Shown here piece by piece: positions 26,224 through 33,748 of a DNA stretch of 64,000 bases. Each line of letters opens with the position of its first letter. Within the stretch, counting starts at the first letter, position 1. The position numbers and the translations under genes were made by a program. This DNA comes from Actinomycetes bacterium (GTDB lineage Bacteria > Actinomycetota > Coriobacteriia > Coriobacteriales > Eggerthellaceae): positions 24,086-88,085 of the forward strand of contig JAEWQO010000096.1 in the NCBI GenBank assembly GCA_023460315.1. Direction: 5' to 3'. The notes under the pieces are model-generated. The model had not been told where the DNA came from. It did no database searches and worked only from the letters and a program-made list of their open reading frames with translations.

Positions 26224-27758
26224 GAACAAATCCGGTCTATCTGGTGGGTGCCGGTCCGGGCGATCCCGACCTCATAACCGTGCGCGGCCGCACGGTGCTG
26301 GCAGCCGCCGACGTCGTCGTCTACGACTATCTGGCAAACGATGCCTTGCTGAAGCTTGCGCGCCCGACAGCCCATCTGATATTTGTCGGGAAAAAAGGAT
26401 TCAGCGAGCATGTGACGCAAGCCGAGATCAACGCCTGCCTGATTGAAAAGGCAACCGAAAACGAGCGTGCGGTGATCGTGCGCCTGAAGGGCGGTGACCC
26501 CTTCGTGTTCGGCCGCGGTGGAGAAGAGGCGCTCGCCCTGGCAAACGAGGGCATTCCCTTCGAGGTGATACCGGGCGTGACGGCCGGCGTGGCCTCTCCC
26601 GCCTCTGCGGGAATCCCCGTCACGCACCGGGGCATCGCCAGTTCCGTCACGTTCGTCACGGGACACGAAACGCCCGAGAAGGAGGAAAGCGCCCTCGATT
26701 GGCAGCATCTCGCCCTCGGCGCAGACACGCTCTGCTTCTATATGGGCGTTCGCAACCTGCCCTTGATCACCTCACGCCTGATGGAGGCGGGACGCAAGCC
26801 CGAAACTCCCGTGGCGCTCGTGCGCTGGGGATCGCTTCCCCTGCAAGAGGTGCTCACCTCGACCTTAAGCCGGGCTGCAGAGGACGCACGGGCAGCAGAC
26901 TTCCAAGCGCCGGCCATCATCGTGGTGGGTGACGTCGTGGCCCTGCGCGACAAGCTTGCCTGGTTCGAGCGGCGTCCTCTGCACGGAATGCGCATCGCCG
27001 TCACCCGGGCCTCCGCCCAGGCATCGAACACCGTGGCTCAGCTGGCCGCCGAGGGCGCCGACGTGTTCGAATTTCCCACCATACGCGTGGAGAGCCTCGG
27101 CATGACCAAACAGGTCATGCGGGCGATAGACGAGCTTCCCTCGTATGACTGGGTGCTTTTCACCAGCAGAAACGGTGTCGATTCCTTTTTTGCCGCCCTC
27201 GATGCGCGCGGCCTTGACGCACGGGCCTTCGGCACAGCCCGCATCGCCGCAATCGGACCCGCCACCGGAGCCGCCCTTGAGGAGCGTCATCTGCACGCCG
27301 ACCTCATGCCCGAGCGATACGTGGCCGAAGAGGCCGCCGCGGCGCTGATTGCCACCGGCATGGACGGCAAACGGGTGCTCATCCCCCGCGCCGAGGAGGC
27401 TCGCGAGGCCCTGCCGGACCTGCTGCGCGAGGCCGGTGCCTCCCCCGACGTCGTGGCGGTCTACCGCACGGTCAGGGACGACACCGCACAGGCGGACGAA
27501 TTTGCCGATCGGCTGCAGAGAGGCGCCCTCGACGCCGTGACGTTCACCTCGTCGTCCACGGTGCGCAACTGCGTCGCGTTGCTGACGCGCGCCTGCGGGT
27601 CGGAGAGCAAGGCGTGCGACCTGCTCAACGGCACGAAACTGTTCTCCATTGGCCCCATCACGTCAGCAACCTTGGCCGAGCGGGGGCTCCGCCTCACCGC
27701 CGAAGCGGAAAGATACACCATCGACGGCCTGGTGGCCGTTTTGAGAAAGGACCGGTAA
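26220..27758 (+). CDS. cobA-hemD: Fused uroporphyrinogen-III C-methyltransferase / uroporphyrinogen-III synthase
   Basis: This 512-residue fusion combines two consecutive steps. Residues 1 to about 245 form CobA/SUMT, with VGAGPGDPDLITVRG, GGDPFVFGRGGEEAL, TSTLSRAA-type acceptor text and the late QAPAIIVVGDVV. This domain methylates uroporphyrinogen III to precorrin-2 with SAM. Residues from about 256 (GMRIAVTRASAQASN) form HemD, which closes hydroxymethylbilane to uroporphyrinogen III. HemD is recognised by LFTSRNGVDSF, AAIGPATGAALE and VTFTSSSTVRN. Fusion channels the substrate directly toward siroheme. Such fusions are known in Gram-positive bacteria. The start overlaps hemC by 4 bases. 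Confidence 0.95.
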   Translation: MRTNPVYLVGAGPGDPDLITVRGRTVLAAADVVVYDYLANDALLKLARPTAHLIFVGKKGFSEHVTQAEINACLIEKATENERAVIVRLKGGDPFVFGRGGEEALALANEGIPFEVIPGVTAGVASPASAGIPVTHRGIASSVTFVTGHETPEKEESALDWQHLALGADTLCFYMGVRNLPLITSRLMEAGRKPETPVALVRWGSLPLQEVLTSTLSRAAEDARAADFQAPAIIVVGDVVALRDKLAWFERRPLHGMRIAVTRASAQASNTVAQLAAEGADVFEFPTIRVESLGMTKQVMRAIDELPSYDWVLFTSRNGVDSFFAALDARGLDARAFGTARIAAIGPATGAALEERHLHADLMPERYVAEEAAAALIATGMDGKRVLIPRAEEAREALPDLLREAGASPDVVAVYRTVRDDTAQADEFADRLQRGALDAVTFTSSSTVRNCVALLTRACGSESKACDLLNGTKLFSIGPITSATLAERGLRLTAEAERYTIDGLVAVLRKDR

Positions 27759-27759
27759 G

Positions 27760-29130
27760 ATGATCGGCATCTCCAAGCTGTACTGCGGCGCCGTGGAAGC
27801 GTCCGACGTGCTGCGCTACAACCGCGAATCGAAAAAGTTGCCCAGTGATCTGTTGCAGTTCTCGGCAGACAAGAAGCCCATTGTGGTGTGGAACTGCACG
27901 CGCACCTGCAACCTGAAATGCGTCCATTGCTATGCGGGATCGGATGCCCAACGCTATGACGAGCTTTCCACTGCGGAAGCCAAGTCGCTGATAGATGATC
28001 TGGCAGCCTTCGGGGCACCGGTGCTTCTGTTCAGCGGCGGAGAGCCCTGCCTGAGACACGACCTCGTCGAGCTCATGCGCCATGCCAAGGACAGCGGCAT
28101 GCGCGTGGTCATCTCAACCAACGGCACCATGATCACTCCCGCCCTTGCGCGTCAGTTTGCCGACGTCGGCCTGTCTTACGTGGGAGTGTCCTTGGACGGC
28201 GGCCGCGCGACCCACGATCGGTTCCGCGGCGTGGCGGGAGCCTTTGACCGGTCTCTCGAAGGCATACGCGTCGCCAAGGCAGCGGGCATCAAGGTGGGTC
28301 TGCGCATGACTATCAACAAGATGAACTGGGAAGACATTAACGACATCTTCGATCTCATGGAAGCGGAAGACATCAATCGAGCCTGCTTCTACCATCTCGT
28401 GTACACCGGCCGCGGAAGCAAGCTCATGAACGAGGACCTGGACCACGAGGAGACCCGTCGCGCCGTGCGTCTGATCATGGACCGCACGCGCGCCTGGTTC
28501 GACCGCGGAGGCACGCCCGAGGTGCTGACGGTCGACAACCACGCCGACGGGCCTTTCGTCTACACCGAGCTGCTGCACGAGGATCCCGCGCGCGCAGCCG
28601 AAGTGCTGCAGCTGCTGCAGTGGAATCGCGGGAACTCCACCGGTGCCGGCATCGCCTCGGTCAGCTGGGACGGAGAGGTGTATGCTGACCAGTTCTGGCG
28701 GCATTTCAGCTTTGGCAATGTGCGCACCCGACCCTTCAGCGAGATATGGACTGACGTGAGCCGCACCACGCCGGCGAGCGAACTCATGTTCCGGCTGAAG
28801 GACAAACGGCCGTTTGTGAAAGGACGATGTGCCCGTTGCCGGTGGCTCGACATCTGCAACGGCAACTTTCGCGTGCGGGCGGAAGCAGCAACGGGAGACC
28901 TCTGGGCAAGCGATCCCGCCTGCTATCTGACCGACGAGGAAATAGGGCTTTCGTCCGAGGATATTCGCGCCGTCGCAGCCGAGGACAAGGCCCGCGCAGA
29001 GCGCATGGCCTTCCTCGACGCGCAGGACGCACCCTATGAGGCCCTGGCAGACATCATGCCGTCGAATGCCGCAGCCCCCTCCGGAGCAACGTGCGTCCCG
29101 ACCCTGGCCGACACGAAGAACGAGGCATAG
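27760..29130 (+). CDS. ahbC: Radical SAM protein AhbC (12,18-didecarboxysiroheme to Fe-coproporphyrin III)
   Basis: The product (456 residues) opens MIGISKLYCGAVEASDVLRY, the signature N-terminus of AhbC/NirJ-like enzymes. It then has the radical-SAM triad CNLKCVHC at about residues 51-58, the glycine-rich FSGGEPCLR and the STNGT segment. A C-terminal SPASM-like cysteine set follows (CARCRWLDICNGN, then a later Cys). In the siroheme-dependent route AhbC removes two acetate side chains from 12,18-didecarboxysiroheme. The gene lies 1 base after the cobA-hemD stop and beside hemB and the ahbA-ahbB fusion, which strongly supports the role. AhbD, which would finish heme, is not seen in the window. 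The C-terminal 50 residues are less conserved and Ala-rich. Confidence 0.88.
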   Translation: MIGISKLYCGAVEASDVLRYNRESKKLPSDLLQFSADKKPIVVWNCTRTCNLKCVHCYAGSDAQRYDELSTAEAKSLIDDLAAFGAPVLLFSGGEPCLRHDLVELMRHAKDSGMRVVISTNGTMITPALARQFADVGLSYVGVSLDGGRATHDRFRGVAGAFDRSLEGIRVAKAAGIKVGLRMTINKMNWEDINDIFDLMEAEDINRACFYHLVYTGRGSKLMNEDLDHEETRRAVRLIMDRTRAWFDRGGTPEVLTVDNHADGPFVYTELLHEDPARAAEVLQLLQWNRGNSTGAGIASVSWDGEVYADQFWRHFSFGNVRTRPFSEIWTDVSRTTPASELMFRLKDKRPFVKGRCARCRWLDICNGNFRVRAEAATGDLWASDPACYLTDEEIGLSSEDIRAVAAEDKARAERMAFLDAQDAPYEALADIMPSNAAAPSGATCVPTLADTKNEA

Positions 29131-29133
29131 ACC

Positions 29134-30114
29134 GTGAGATTTCCCTCCTATCGTCCCCGCCGCATGCGCATGAACGAAACGGTGCGCACCTTCATCCGCG
29201 AGACGCCGGCAATCGATACCGGCAAGCTCATCTATCCCCTGTTCGTCAAGCCAGGACAGGGGCGCAAGGACGAAATCGAAACCATGCCGGGCATCTTTCA
29301 ATTCAGCCCCGACACGGTGCTCGACGAGATAGACGAAGTGGCCGATCTGGGCATTGGCGCCGTCATGCTGTTCGGCCTGCCCTCACGGAAAGACGCCCGC
29401 GGCAGCGAGGCTTACGACGAGCGTGGCATCGTGCAGGAGGCCATCCGCGCCATCAAGGCGCATCGCCGCTCTCTGTACGTGATCACCGACGTATGCCTCT
29501 GCGAGTACACGGACCACGGACACTGCGGCCTGCTGGACAAAACGGGATGCGTGGCGAATGATGACACGCTTGAGTTGTTGGCCGCCGAGGCGGTGAGCCA
29601 TGCGCGCGCCGGCGCCGACATGGTTGCTCCCTCCGATATGATGGACGGCCATGTGGCCGCGCTGCGCGGCTCCCTTGACGCAGCCGGCTTTTCCAGCACG
29701 CCGATCATGTCGTATTCCGCGAAATACGCGTCCGGCTTCTACGGTCCGTTTCGCGAAGCGGCCGACTCAGCCCCCGCCTTCGGAGACCGACGGGCCTACC
29801 AGATGGATCCCTCCAACGTCGAAGAGGGTCTGCGCAGGACCGCACTCGACATCGACGAGGGAGCCGACATGGTGATGGTGAAGCCAGCGCTTGCCTATCT
29901 GGATGTGCTGCGGGCCGTGAAGCGGGAATTCGGCTATCCTACCGTGGCCTACAACGTGAGCGGCGAGTATTCCATGGTGAAGGCGGCGGCTCAGGCAGGA
30001 ATGATCGACGAGCGGCGCATCGTGATGGAATCGCTCACCTGCATGACGCGTGCCGGAGCCGACGCCATCATCACCTACCACGCCAAGGAGGTGGCCCAAT
30101 GGCTGAAAAGGTAA
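29134..30114 (+). CDS. hemB: Delta-aminolevulinic acid dehydratase HemB (zinc type)
   Basis: HemB condenses two 5-aminolevulinate molecules to porphobilinogen. The 326 residues begin FPSYRPRRMRMNETVR. They have the zinc-binding cysteines in DVCLCEYTDHGHCG near residue 120, and the Schiff-base lysines in SYSAKYASGFYGPF and MVMVKPALAYLD. The start is a GTG at 29134 with GAGG nine bases upstream; an ATG ten codons in is less likely because it would trim conserved residues. Its stop lies 16 bases inside the next gene. The cysteine triplet marks the zinc-dependent class. Confidence 0.96.
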   Translation: MRFPSYRPRRMRMNETVRTFIRETPAIDTGKLIYPLFVKPGQGRKDEIETMPGIFQFSPDTVLDEIDEVADLGIGAVMLFGLPSRKDARGSEAYDERGIVQEAIRAIKAHRRSLYVITDVCLCEYTDHGHCGLLDKTGCVANDDTLELLAAEAVSHARAGADMVAPSDMMDGHVAALRGSLDAAGFSSTPIMSYSAKYASGFYGPFREAADSAPAFGDRRAYQMDPSNVEEGLRRTALDIDEGADMVMVKPALAYLDVLRAVKREFGYPTVAYNVSGEYSMVKAAAQAGMIDERRIVMESLTCMTRAGADAIITYHAKEVAQWLKR

Positions 30115-31136
30115 CGTTGGACGATCTCGTCCTCTCCCGAATTCAGACCGGCTTTCCCCTGTCAGCCCGCCCCTACGATGTGTTGGCCGACCTGTTTGAC
30201 GTCTCACCCGAAGCGGTGCAGGCTGCCACCGCAAACCTGCGCGGGCGGGGAATCATCCGCCGCATCGGAGCCACGTTTGACCCTTCCCACCTAGGATACG
30301 TGTCCACCCTGGCAGCCCTCGCCGCACCGGAAGACCGCATTGACCGCATCGCCGACATCGTCAACGGATACGACGAGGTGACGCACAACTACCAGCGCGA
30401 TGACCGCCACAGTCTCTGGTTCACGGTCATCGCCCCCTCGCGCCCCCGCATCGGCGCAGTGCTGGCAGCGATCGAATCCCGGGCAGCGTGCGGCCCCGTG
30501 CTCGACCTGCCCGCCACGCGCCTGTTCAAGATCCGCGTGAATTTCCCAGTGGCAGGAATCGACGTCGCCGGGTTCGAGCCTCACACCACCGTCCCCGCCA
30601 GCGTGCGCCCAGCCCTCTTCACGGATGCCGAACGGACGCTCGTGCGCGCCTTGCAGGGTGACATCGGCACCGGACCCACCCCCTTTGCCGACCTGGCCGA
30701 GACCGTCGGCATCACCGAGGCCGAGGTGATTGCAACCGTCGATCAGTGGTGCAAGGCAGGCATCGTCCGACGCCTGGGCGCCGTGGTGCGGCATCGCACG
30801 ATGGGAGTGACGGCCAACGCCATGACCGTATGGGACGTGCCCGACGACCGCGCGGTGGACGCGGGCGAGGCGATGGCGTCTTTCACAGAAGTCAGCCACT
30901 GCTACGAACGCGTGCGGGCGGAAGCCTGGCCCTCCAACCTGTATGCCATGGTCCATGGGCCCACCCCCGATGCGTGCCGTCAGACAACCGCCCGCATCCA
31001 TGCCTCGCTCGCCGCCCGAGGCATCACCGTTCCCGCTCCACGGCTGCTGTTTTCCACCAAGGAGTTCAAGAAGACTTCCATGCGCTACTTCGCGGAAGAC
31101 GCAGGTCGCACCGTGCCACCGGCCGAAAGGAGATGA
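30099..31136 (+). CDS. ahbAB: Fused siroheme decarboxylase AhbA-AhbB (two Lrp/AsnC-like halves)
   Basis: Siroheme decarboxylase removes two carboxylates from siroheme to give 12,18-didecarboxysiroheme. It normally consists of two related proteins, AhbA and AhbB, each with an AsnC-like winged helix and an effector-like fold. Here both are in one 345-residue chain. Residues 1 to about 165 have RGRGIIRRIGATFDPSHLGY and VTHNYQRDDRHSLWFTVIAP. Residues from about 178 repeat the layout with KAGIVRRLGAVVRHRTMGV and VSHCYERVRAEAWPSNLYAM. The tyrosine and arginine near each VxHxY motif are probable substrate-binding residues. Operon position between hemB and hemL argues against a transcription factor. 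The start overlaps hemB by 16 bases. Confidence 0.88.
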   Translation: MAEKVTLDDLVLSRIQTGFPLSARPYDVLADLFDVSPEAVQAATANLRGRGIIRRIGATFDPSHLGYVSTLAALAAPEDRIDRIADIVNGYDEVTHNYQRDDRHSLWFTVIAPSRPRIGAVLAAIESRAACGPVLDLPATRLFKIRVNFPVAGIDVAGFEPHTTVPASVRPALFTDAERTLVRALQGDIGTGPTPFADLAETVGITEAEVIATVDQWCKAGIVRRLGAVVRHRTMGVTANAMTVWDVPDDRAVDAGEAMASFTEVSHCYERVRAEAWPSNLYAMVHGPTPDACRQTTARIHASLAARGITVPAPRLLFSTKEFKKTSMRYFAEDAGRTVPPAERR

Positions 31137-31140
31137 TCCC

Positions 31141-32442
31141 ATGAAACACACGAGGTCAAAGAAGCTGTTCGACGAGGCACGGCAGTTCATACCCGGAGGA
31201 GTCAACTCGCCCGTGCGTGCATTCGCGAACGTCCACGCCCAACCGGTGTTCTACGAGCGGGCTCAAGGCAGCCGGGTCATCGACGTTGACGGCAACGAAT
31301 ACCTCGACTTCATCGGCTCATGGGGACCCATGATTTTGGGACATCGCCCCGCCTGCGTGATGGAGGCAGTCGCGGGCCAGCTGACCCGCGGAACCTCGTT
31401 CGGCGCACCCTGCGAGGCAGAGGTGCGCCTGGCTCAGAAAATCTGCGAGCTCGTCCCTGCGGCCGAGCGGGTGCGCATGGTGTCCTCAGGCACGGAAGCC
31501 ACCATGAGCGCCCTGCGCCTTGCGCGCGGCTTCACCGGCCGGCCAAAGTTCGTGAAGTTTGAAGGCAACTACCATGGACACAGCGATGCATTGCTGGTCA
31601 GCGCAGGATCGGGTGTGGCAACCTTCGGCGTTCCCGGCACACCGGGCGTGACCGAGGGCGCCGTGGCCGACACCGTCATCGCTCCCTACAACGACCTCGC
31701 TGCCGTGCGGGCGGCATTTGAACGGCATCCGCAGGACATCGCGGCCGTCATCGTGGAGCCCGTCGCGGGAAACATGGGCGTAGTGCCACCATGCGCGGGG
31801 TTTCTGCAGGGATTGCGCGACCTGTGCACCCGCTTTGGATCCCTCCTGATATTCGATGAGGTCATTTCAGGATTCCGCCTCTCGCTGGGAGGGGCGCAGC
31901 AGCTGTTCGGCGTCACCCCTGACCTGTGCTGCTTCGGGAAGATCATCGGCGGCGGCTTTCCTGTGGGAGCTTTCGCCGGCCGCGCCGACATCATGGACCT
32001 GCTCTCCCCCCAGGGACCCATCTACCAAGCAGGCACGCTTTCCGGCAATCCGGTGGCCATGGAGGCCGGCCTTGCCATGCTCCGCGAACTCGAGAGCAAT
32101 CCTCCCTACGATCGCCTCGAACGGCTGGGGGACCGCATGGAACAAGGACTCTTAGAAGCCATCGAGGCGACCGGTGCCACGGCGACCGTCACGCGCGTCG
32201 GATCGTTGCTCACGCTGTTCTTCTCCGACGAACCGGTGGACCGGTGGGAAAAGGCCGCAAAGTGCGACACCGAAGCCTTCGCCCGCTATTTTCATGGTAT
32301 GCTTGCACGCGGCTTCCTCATAGCTCCCAGCCAATATGAAGCGCTGTTCCTTTCGGCCGCGCACACGCGTGACGATGTCGACAGCTTCGTGCAGGCGGCC
32401 CATGAGGCTCTCGCAGACGCAGAGAGCAGTCAGCAGCCATAA
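31141..32442 (+). CDS. hemL: Glutamate-1-semialdehyde 2,1-aminomutase HemL
   Basis: HemL is the PLP enzyme that converts glutamate-1-semialdehyde to 5-aminolevulinate, the second C5-pathway step. The 433 residues show FIPGGVNSPVRAF, FIGSWGPMILGH, SSGTEATMSALRLARG, FEGNYHGHSDALL, the IFDEVISGFR strand and the PLP lysine in CCFGKIIGGGFPVGAF. The start at 31141 has an AAGGAG site and lies 4 bases past the ahbAB stop; an open frame continuing upstream is a shadow. The stop is only 9 bases before a tRNA-Glu gene, so the tRNA is probably part of this transcript. Confidence 0.97.
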   Translation: MKHTRSKKLFDEARQFIPGGVNSPVRAFANVHAQPVFYERAQGSRVIDVDGNEYLDFIGSWGPMILGHRPACVMEAVAGQLTRGTSFGAPCEAEVRLAQKICELVPAAERVRMVSSGTEATMSALRLARGFTGRPKFVKFEGNYHGHSDALLVSAGSGVATFGVPGTPGVTEGAVADTVIAPYNDLAAVRAAFERHPQDIAAVIVEPVAGNMGVVPPCAGFLQGLRDLCTRFGSLLIFDEVISGFRLSLGGAQQLFGVTPDLCCFGKIIGGGFPVGAFAGRADIMDLLSPQGPIYQAGTLSGNPVAMEAGLAMLRELESNPPYDRLERLGDRMEQGLLEAIEATGATATVTRVGSLLTLFFSDEPVDRWEKAAKCDTEAFARYFHGMLARGFLIAPSQYEALFLSAAHTRDDVDSFVQAAHEALADAESSQQP

Positions 32443-32451
32443 GCCAACCGC

Positions 32452-32527
32452 GCCCCCTTCGTCTAGCGGCCAAGGACGCCGGCTTCTCGAGCCGGAGACG
32501 GGGATTCGAATTCTTCAGGGGGCACCA
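32452..32527 (+). tRNA. tRNA-Glu, anticodon CTC
   Basis: The 76 bases fold as a cloverleaf. GCCCCCT pairs with AGGGGGC in the acceptor. The D-arm lies in GTCTAGCGGCCAAGGAC. The anticodon stem-loop is CCGGC-TTCTCGA-GCCGG with anticodon CTC, the T-loop is TTCGAAT, and an encoded ACCA ends it. The T-stem is GGGGA against TCTTC: G49-C65, G50-U64, G51-U63, G52-C62 and A53-U61. The usual G53-C61 pair is replaced by A-U and two wobble pairs sit together, which is unusual. It starts 9 bases after hemL. Confidence 0.9.
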
Positions 32528-32750
32528 TCAATGCTCGCACGTGCGCGATGGCCGGCATGTCCATCGTCGACGAGCGGGGTGCATGCGACGACGCATGCAG
32601 GAAAAGCGTGCGGCGGCACTTCCAGGCTGCCGTCAACGAGAAGCGTCCCGGCGACACCGCGGGGCGCAACCGGAAGCGCAAGCACCATCGGCGCTGCCGC
32701 CACGGGGGGAACCGGCGCGCAAGGATGCGGGGCGGCGCAAACGGGCCGGG

Positions 32751-33683
32751 CTAAAAGAACACCTTCGCCACATGCTCGTAAAAGTCCTCGCATTGGTAGC
32801 GAAGCAGCACGGTGGGTGCGCTTCCCCTGCTGATTCTCACCCGCTCGACCGGCCGGTCGAAAGCGAGCAGGTCCCCGTCGACGAACAGCGTGGCATCACG
32901 GGCATCCGCATTCTGCGACAGATCCATTTCCACCACGTCATTGCACGACGTCACGATGGCGCGCGAATGCAGCGTGTGCGGCGCGAGAGGCACGACCACC
33001 AGTCCGTTGAAGCCAGGCGCCACCAGCGGGCCGCCCGCAGACAGCGCATACGCCGTGGACCCCGTGGCCGTGGCGACCACCAGCCCATCGCCTCGCATGT
33101 CGGCGATATGGGCGTCCGAGATATCGAGGCCAAAATCAATGATGCGCCCATTCGCGCCACGCGTGGCCACCAGCTCGTTGAGCGCGAAGAACGTGCGTCC
33201 GGGCACGCCTTCGTCTCCCAGCCCGTCGAAATAACCGTCGCCCTCCTCGCAATCGCCCCCGTCGCGAGCGGACGCGGGATCGTTCTCGTCATCCCCTTCG
33301 CACACCACGTCAATGCGCAGGTTCGTGCGTCGCTCGGCCACCACATCGCCGGCCAGCGCGGCCGCCACGATAGCCACGACGCCAGCGTCGCTGGCATTTG
33401 CCAAAAATCCCAGCCGTCCGAAGTTGATGCCCAGAATGGGCACGCCCGAAGTGCCGATCTGGCGGGCTGTGCGCAGGATGGTGCCGTCACCGCCAAGCAC
33501 GACCGCCAGGTCGATGCCCGAAGCGAGCGCCTTGTTCAGCCGCTCATGATCACATCGGGCCGTGAGTTCAGAGGAATCGACCAAGGTGTAGTCCAAGAAC
33601 TGCGTGACCACATACGTCGCCAACAGCAGAGAAGCATCGACCGCCTGCGAGTTGGAGTTATTGCGTATGATGAGGATATGCAT
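32751..33683 (-). CDS. nadK: NAD kinase
   Basis: NAD kinase phosphorylates NAD to NADP using ATP or polyphosphate. The 310-residue product begins MHILIIRNNSNSQAVDAS. It has the catalytic GGDGTILRTAR near residue 63 (family motif GGDGT), GINFGRLGFLAN, and the TGSTAYALSAGGPLV substrate-binding segment. An insertion around residues 125-160 is rich in acidic residues (EGDDENDP...EEGDGYFDG) and is longer than usual. The start at 33683 is where the family begins; the open frame continues further but is not conserved. A TATAAT element lies upstream on the minus strand. The gene is divergent from murJ. Confidence 0.92.
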   Translation of the reverse strand: MHILIIRNNSNSQAVDASLLLATYVVTQFLDYTLVDSSELTARCDHERLNKALASGIDLAVVLGGDGTILRTARQIGTSGVPILGINFGRLGFLANASDAGVVAIVAAALAGDVVAERRTNLRIDVVCEGDDENDPASARDGGDCEEGDGYFDGLGDEGVPGRTFFALNELVATRGANGRIIDFGLDISDAHIADMRGDGLVVATATGSTAYALSAGGPLVAPGFNGLVVVPLAPHTLHSRAIVTSCNDVVEMDLSQNADARDATLFVDGDLLAFDRPVERVRISRGSAPTVLLRYQCEDFYEHVAKVFF

Positions 33684-33706
33684 GAGGCTCTTCTTTCCGA
33701 GTTTGC

Positions 33707-33723
33707 TATGATGAGCCATTATA
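33707..33723. promoter_or_regulatory. Divergent -10 elements for nadK (minus) and murJ (plus)
   Basis: On the minus strand TATAAT lies at 33718-33723, about 30 bases before the nadK start. On the plus strand an extended -10, TGCTATGAT, has its hexamer at 33707-33712, about 35 bases before the murJ ATG. Neither has a strong -35 match. The two elements nearly touch, so the two directions may compete for polymerase. Confidence 0.45.
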
Positions 33724-33748
33724 ACCAAGCGTGAGGAAGCATCCGTCC

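Noticed and set aside
30099..31136. Lrp/AsnC transcription regulator
   Set aside because: Operon context, two tandem modules and the V-x-H-x-Y motifs fit siroheme decarboxylase better.
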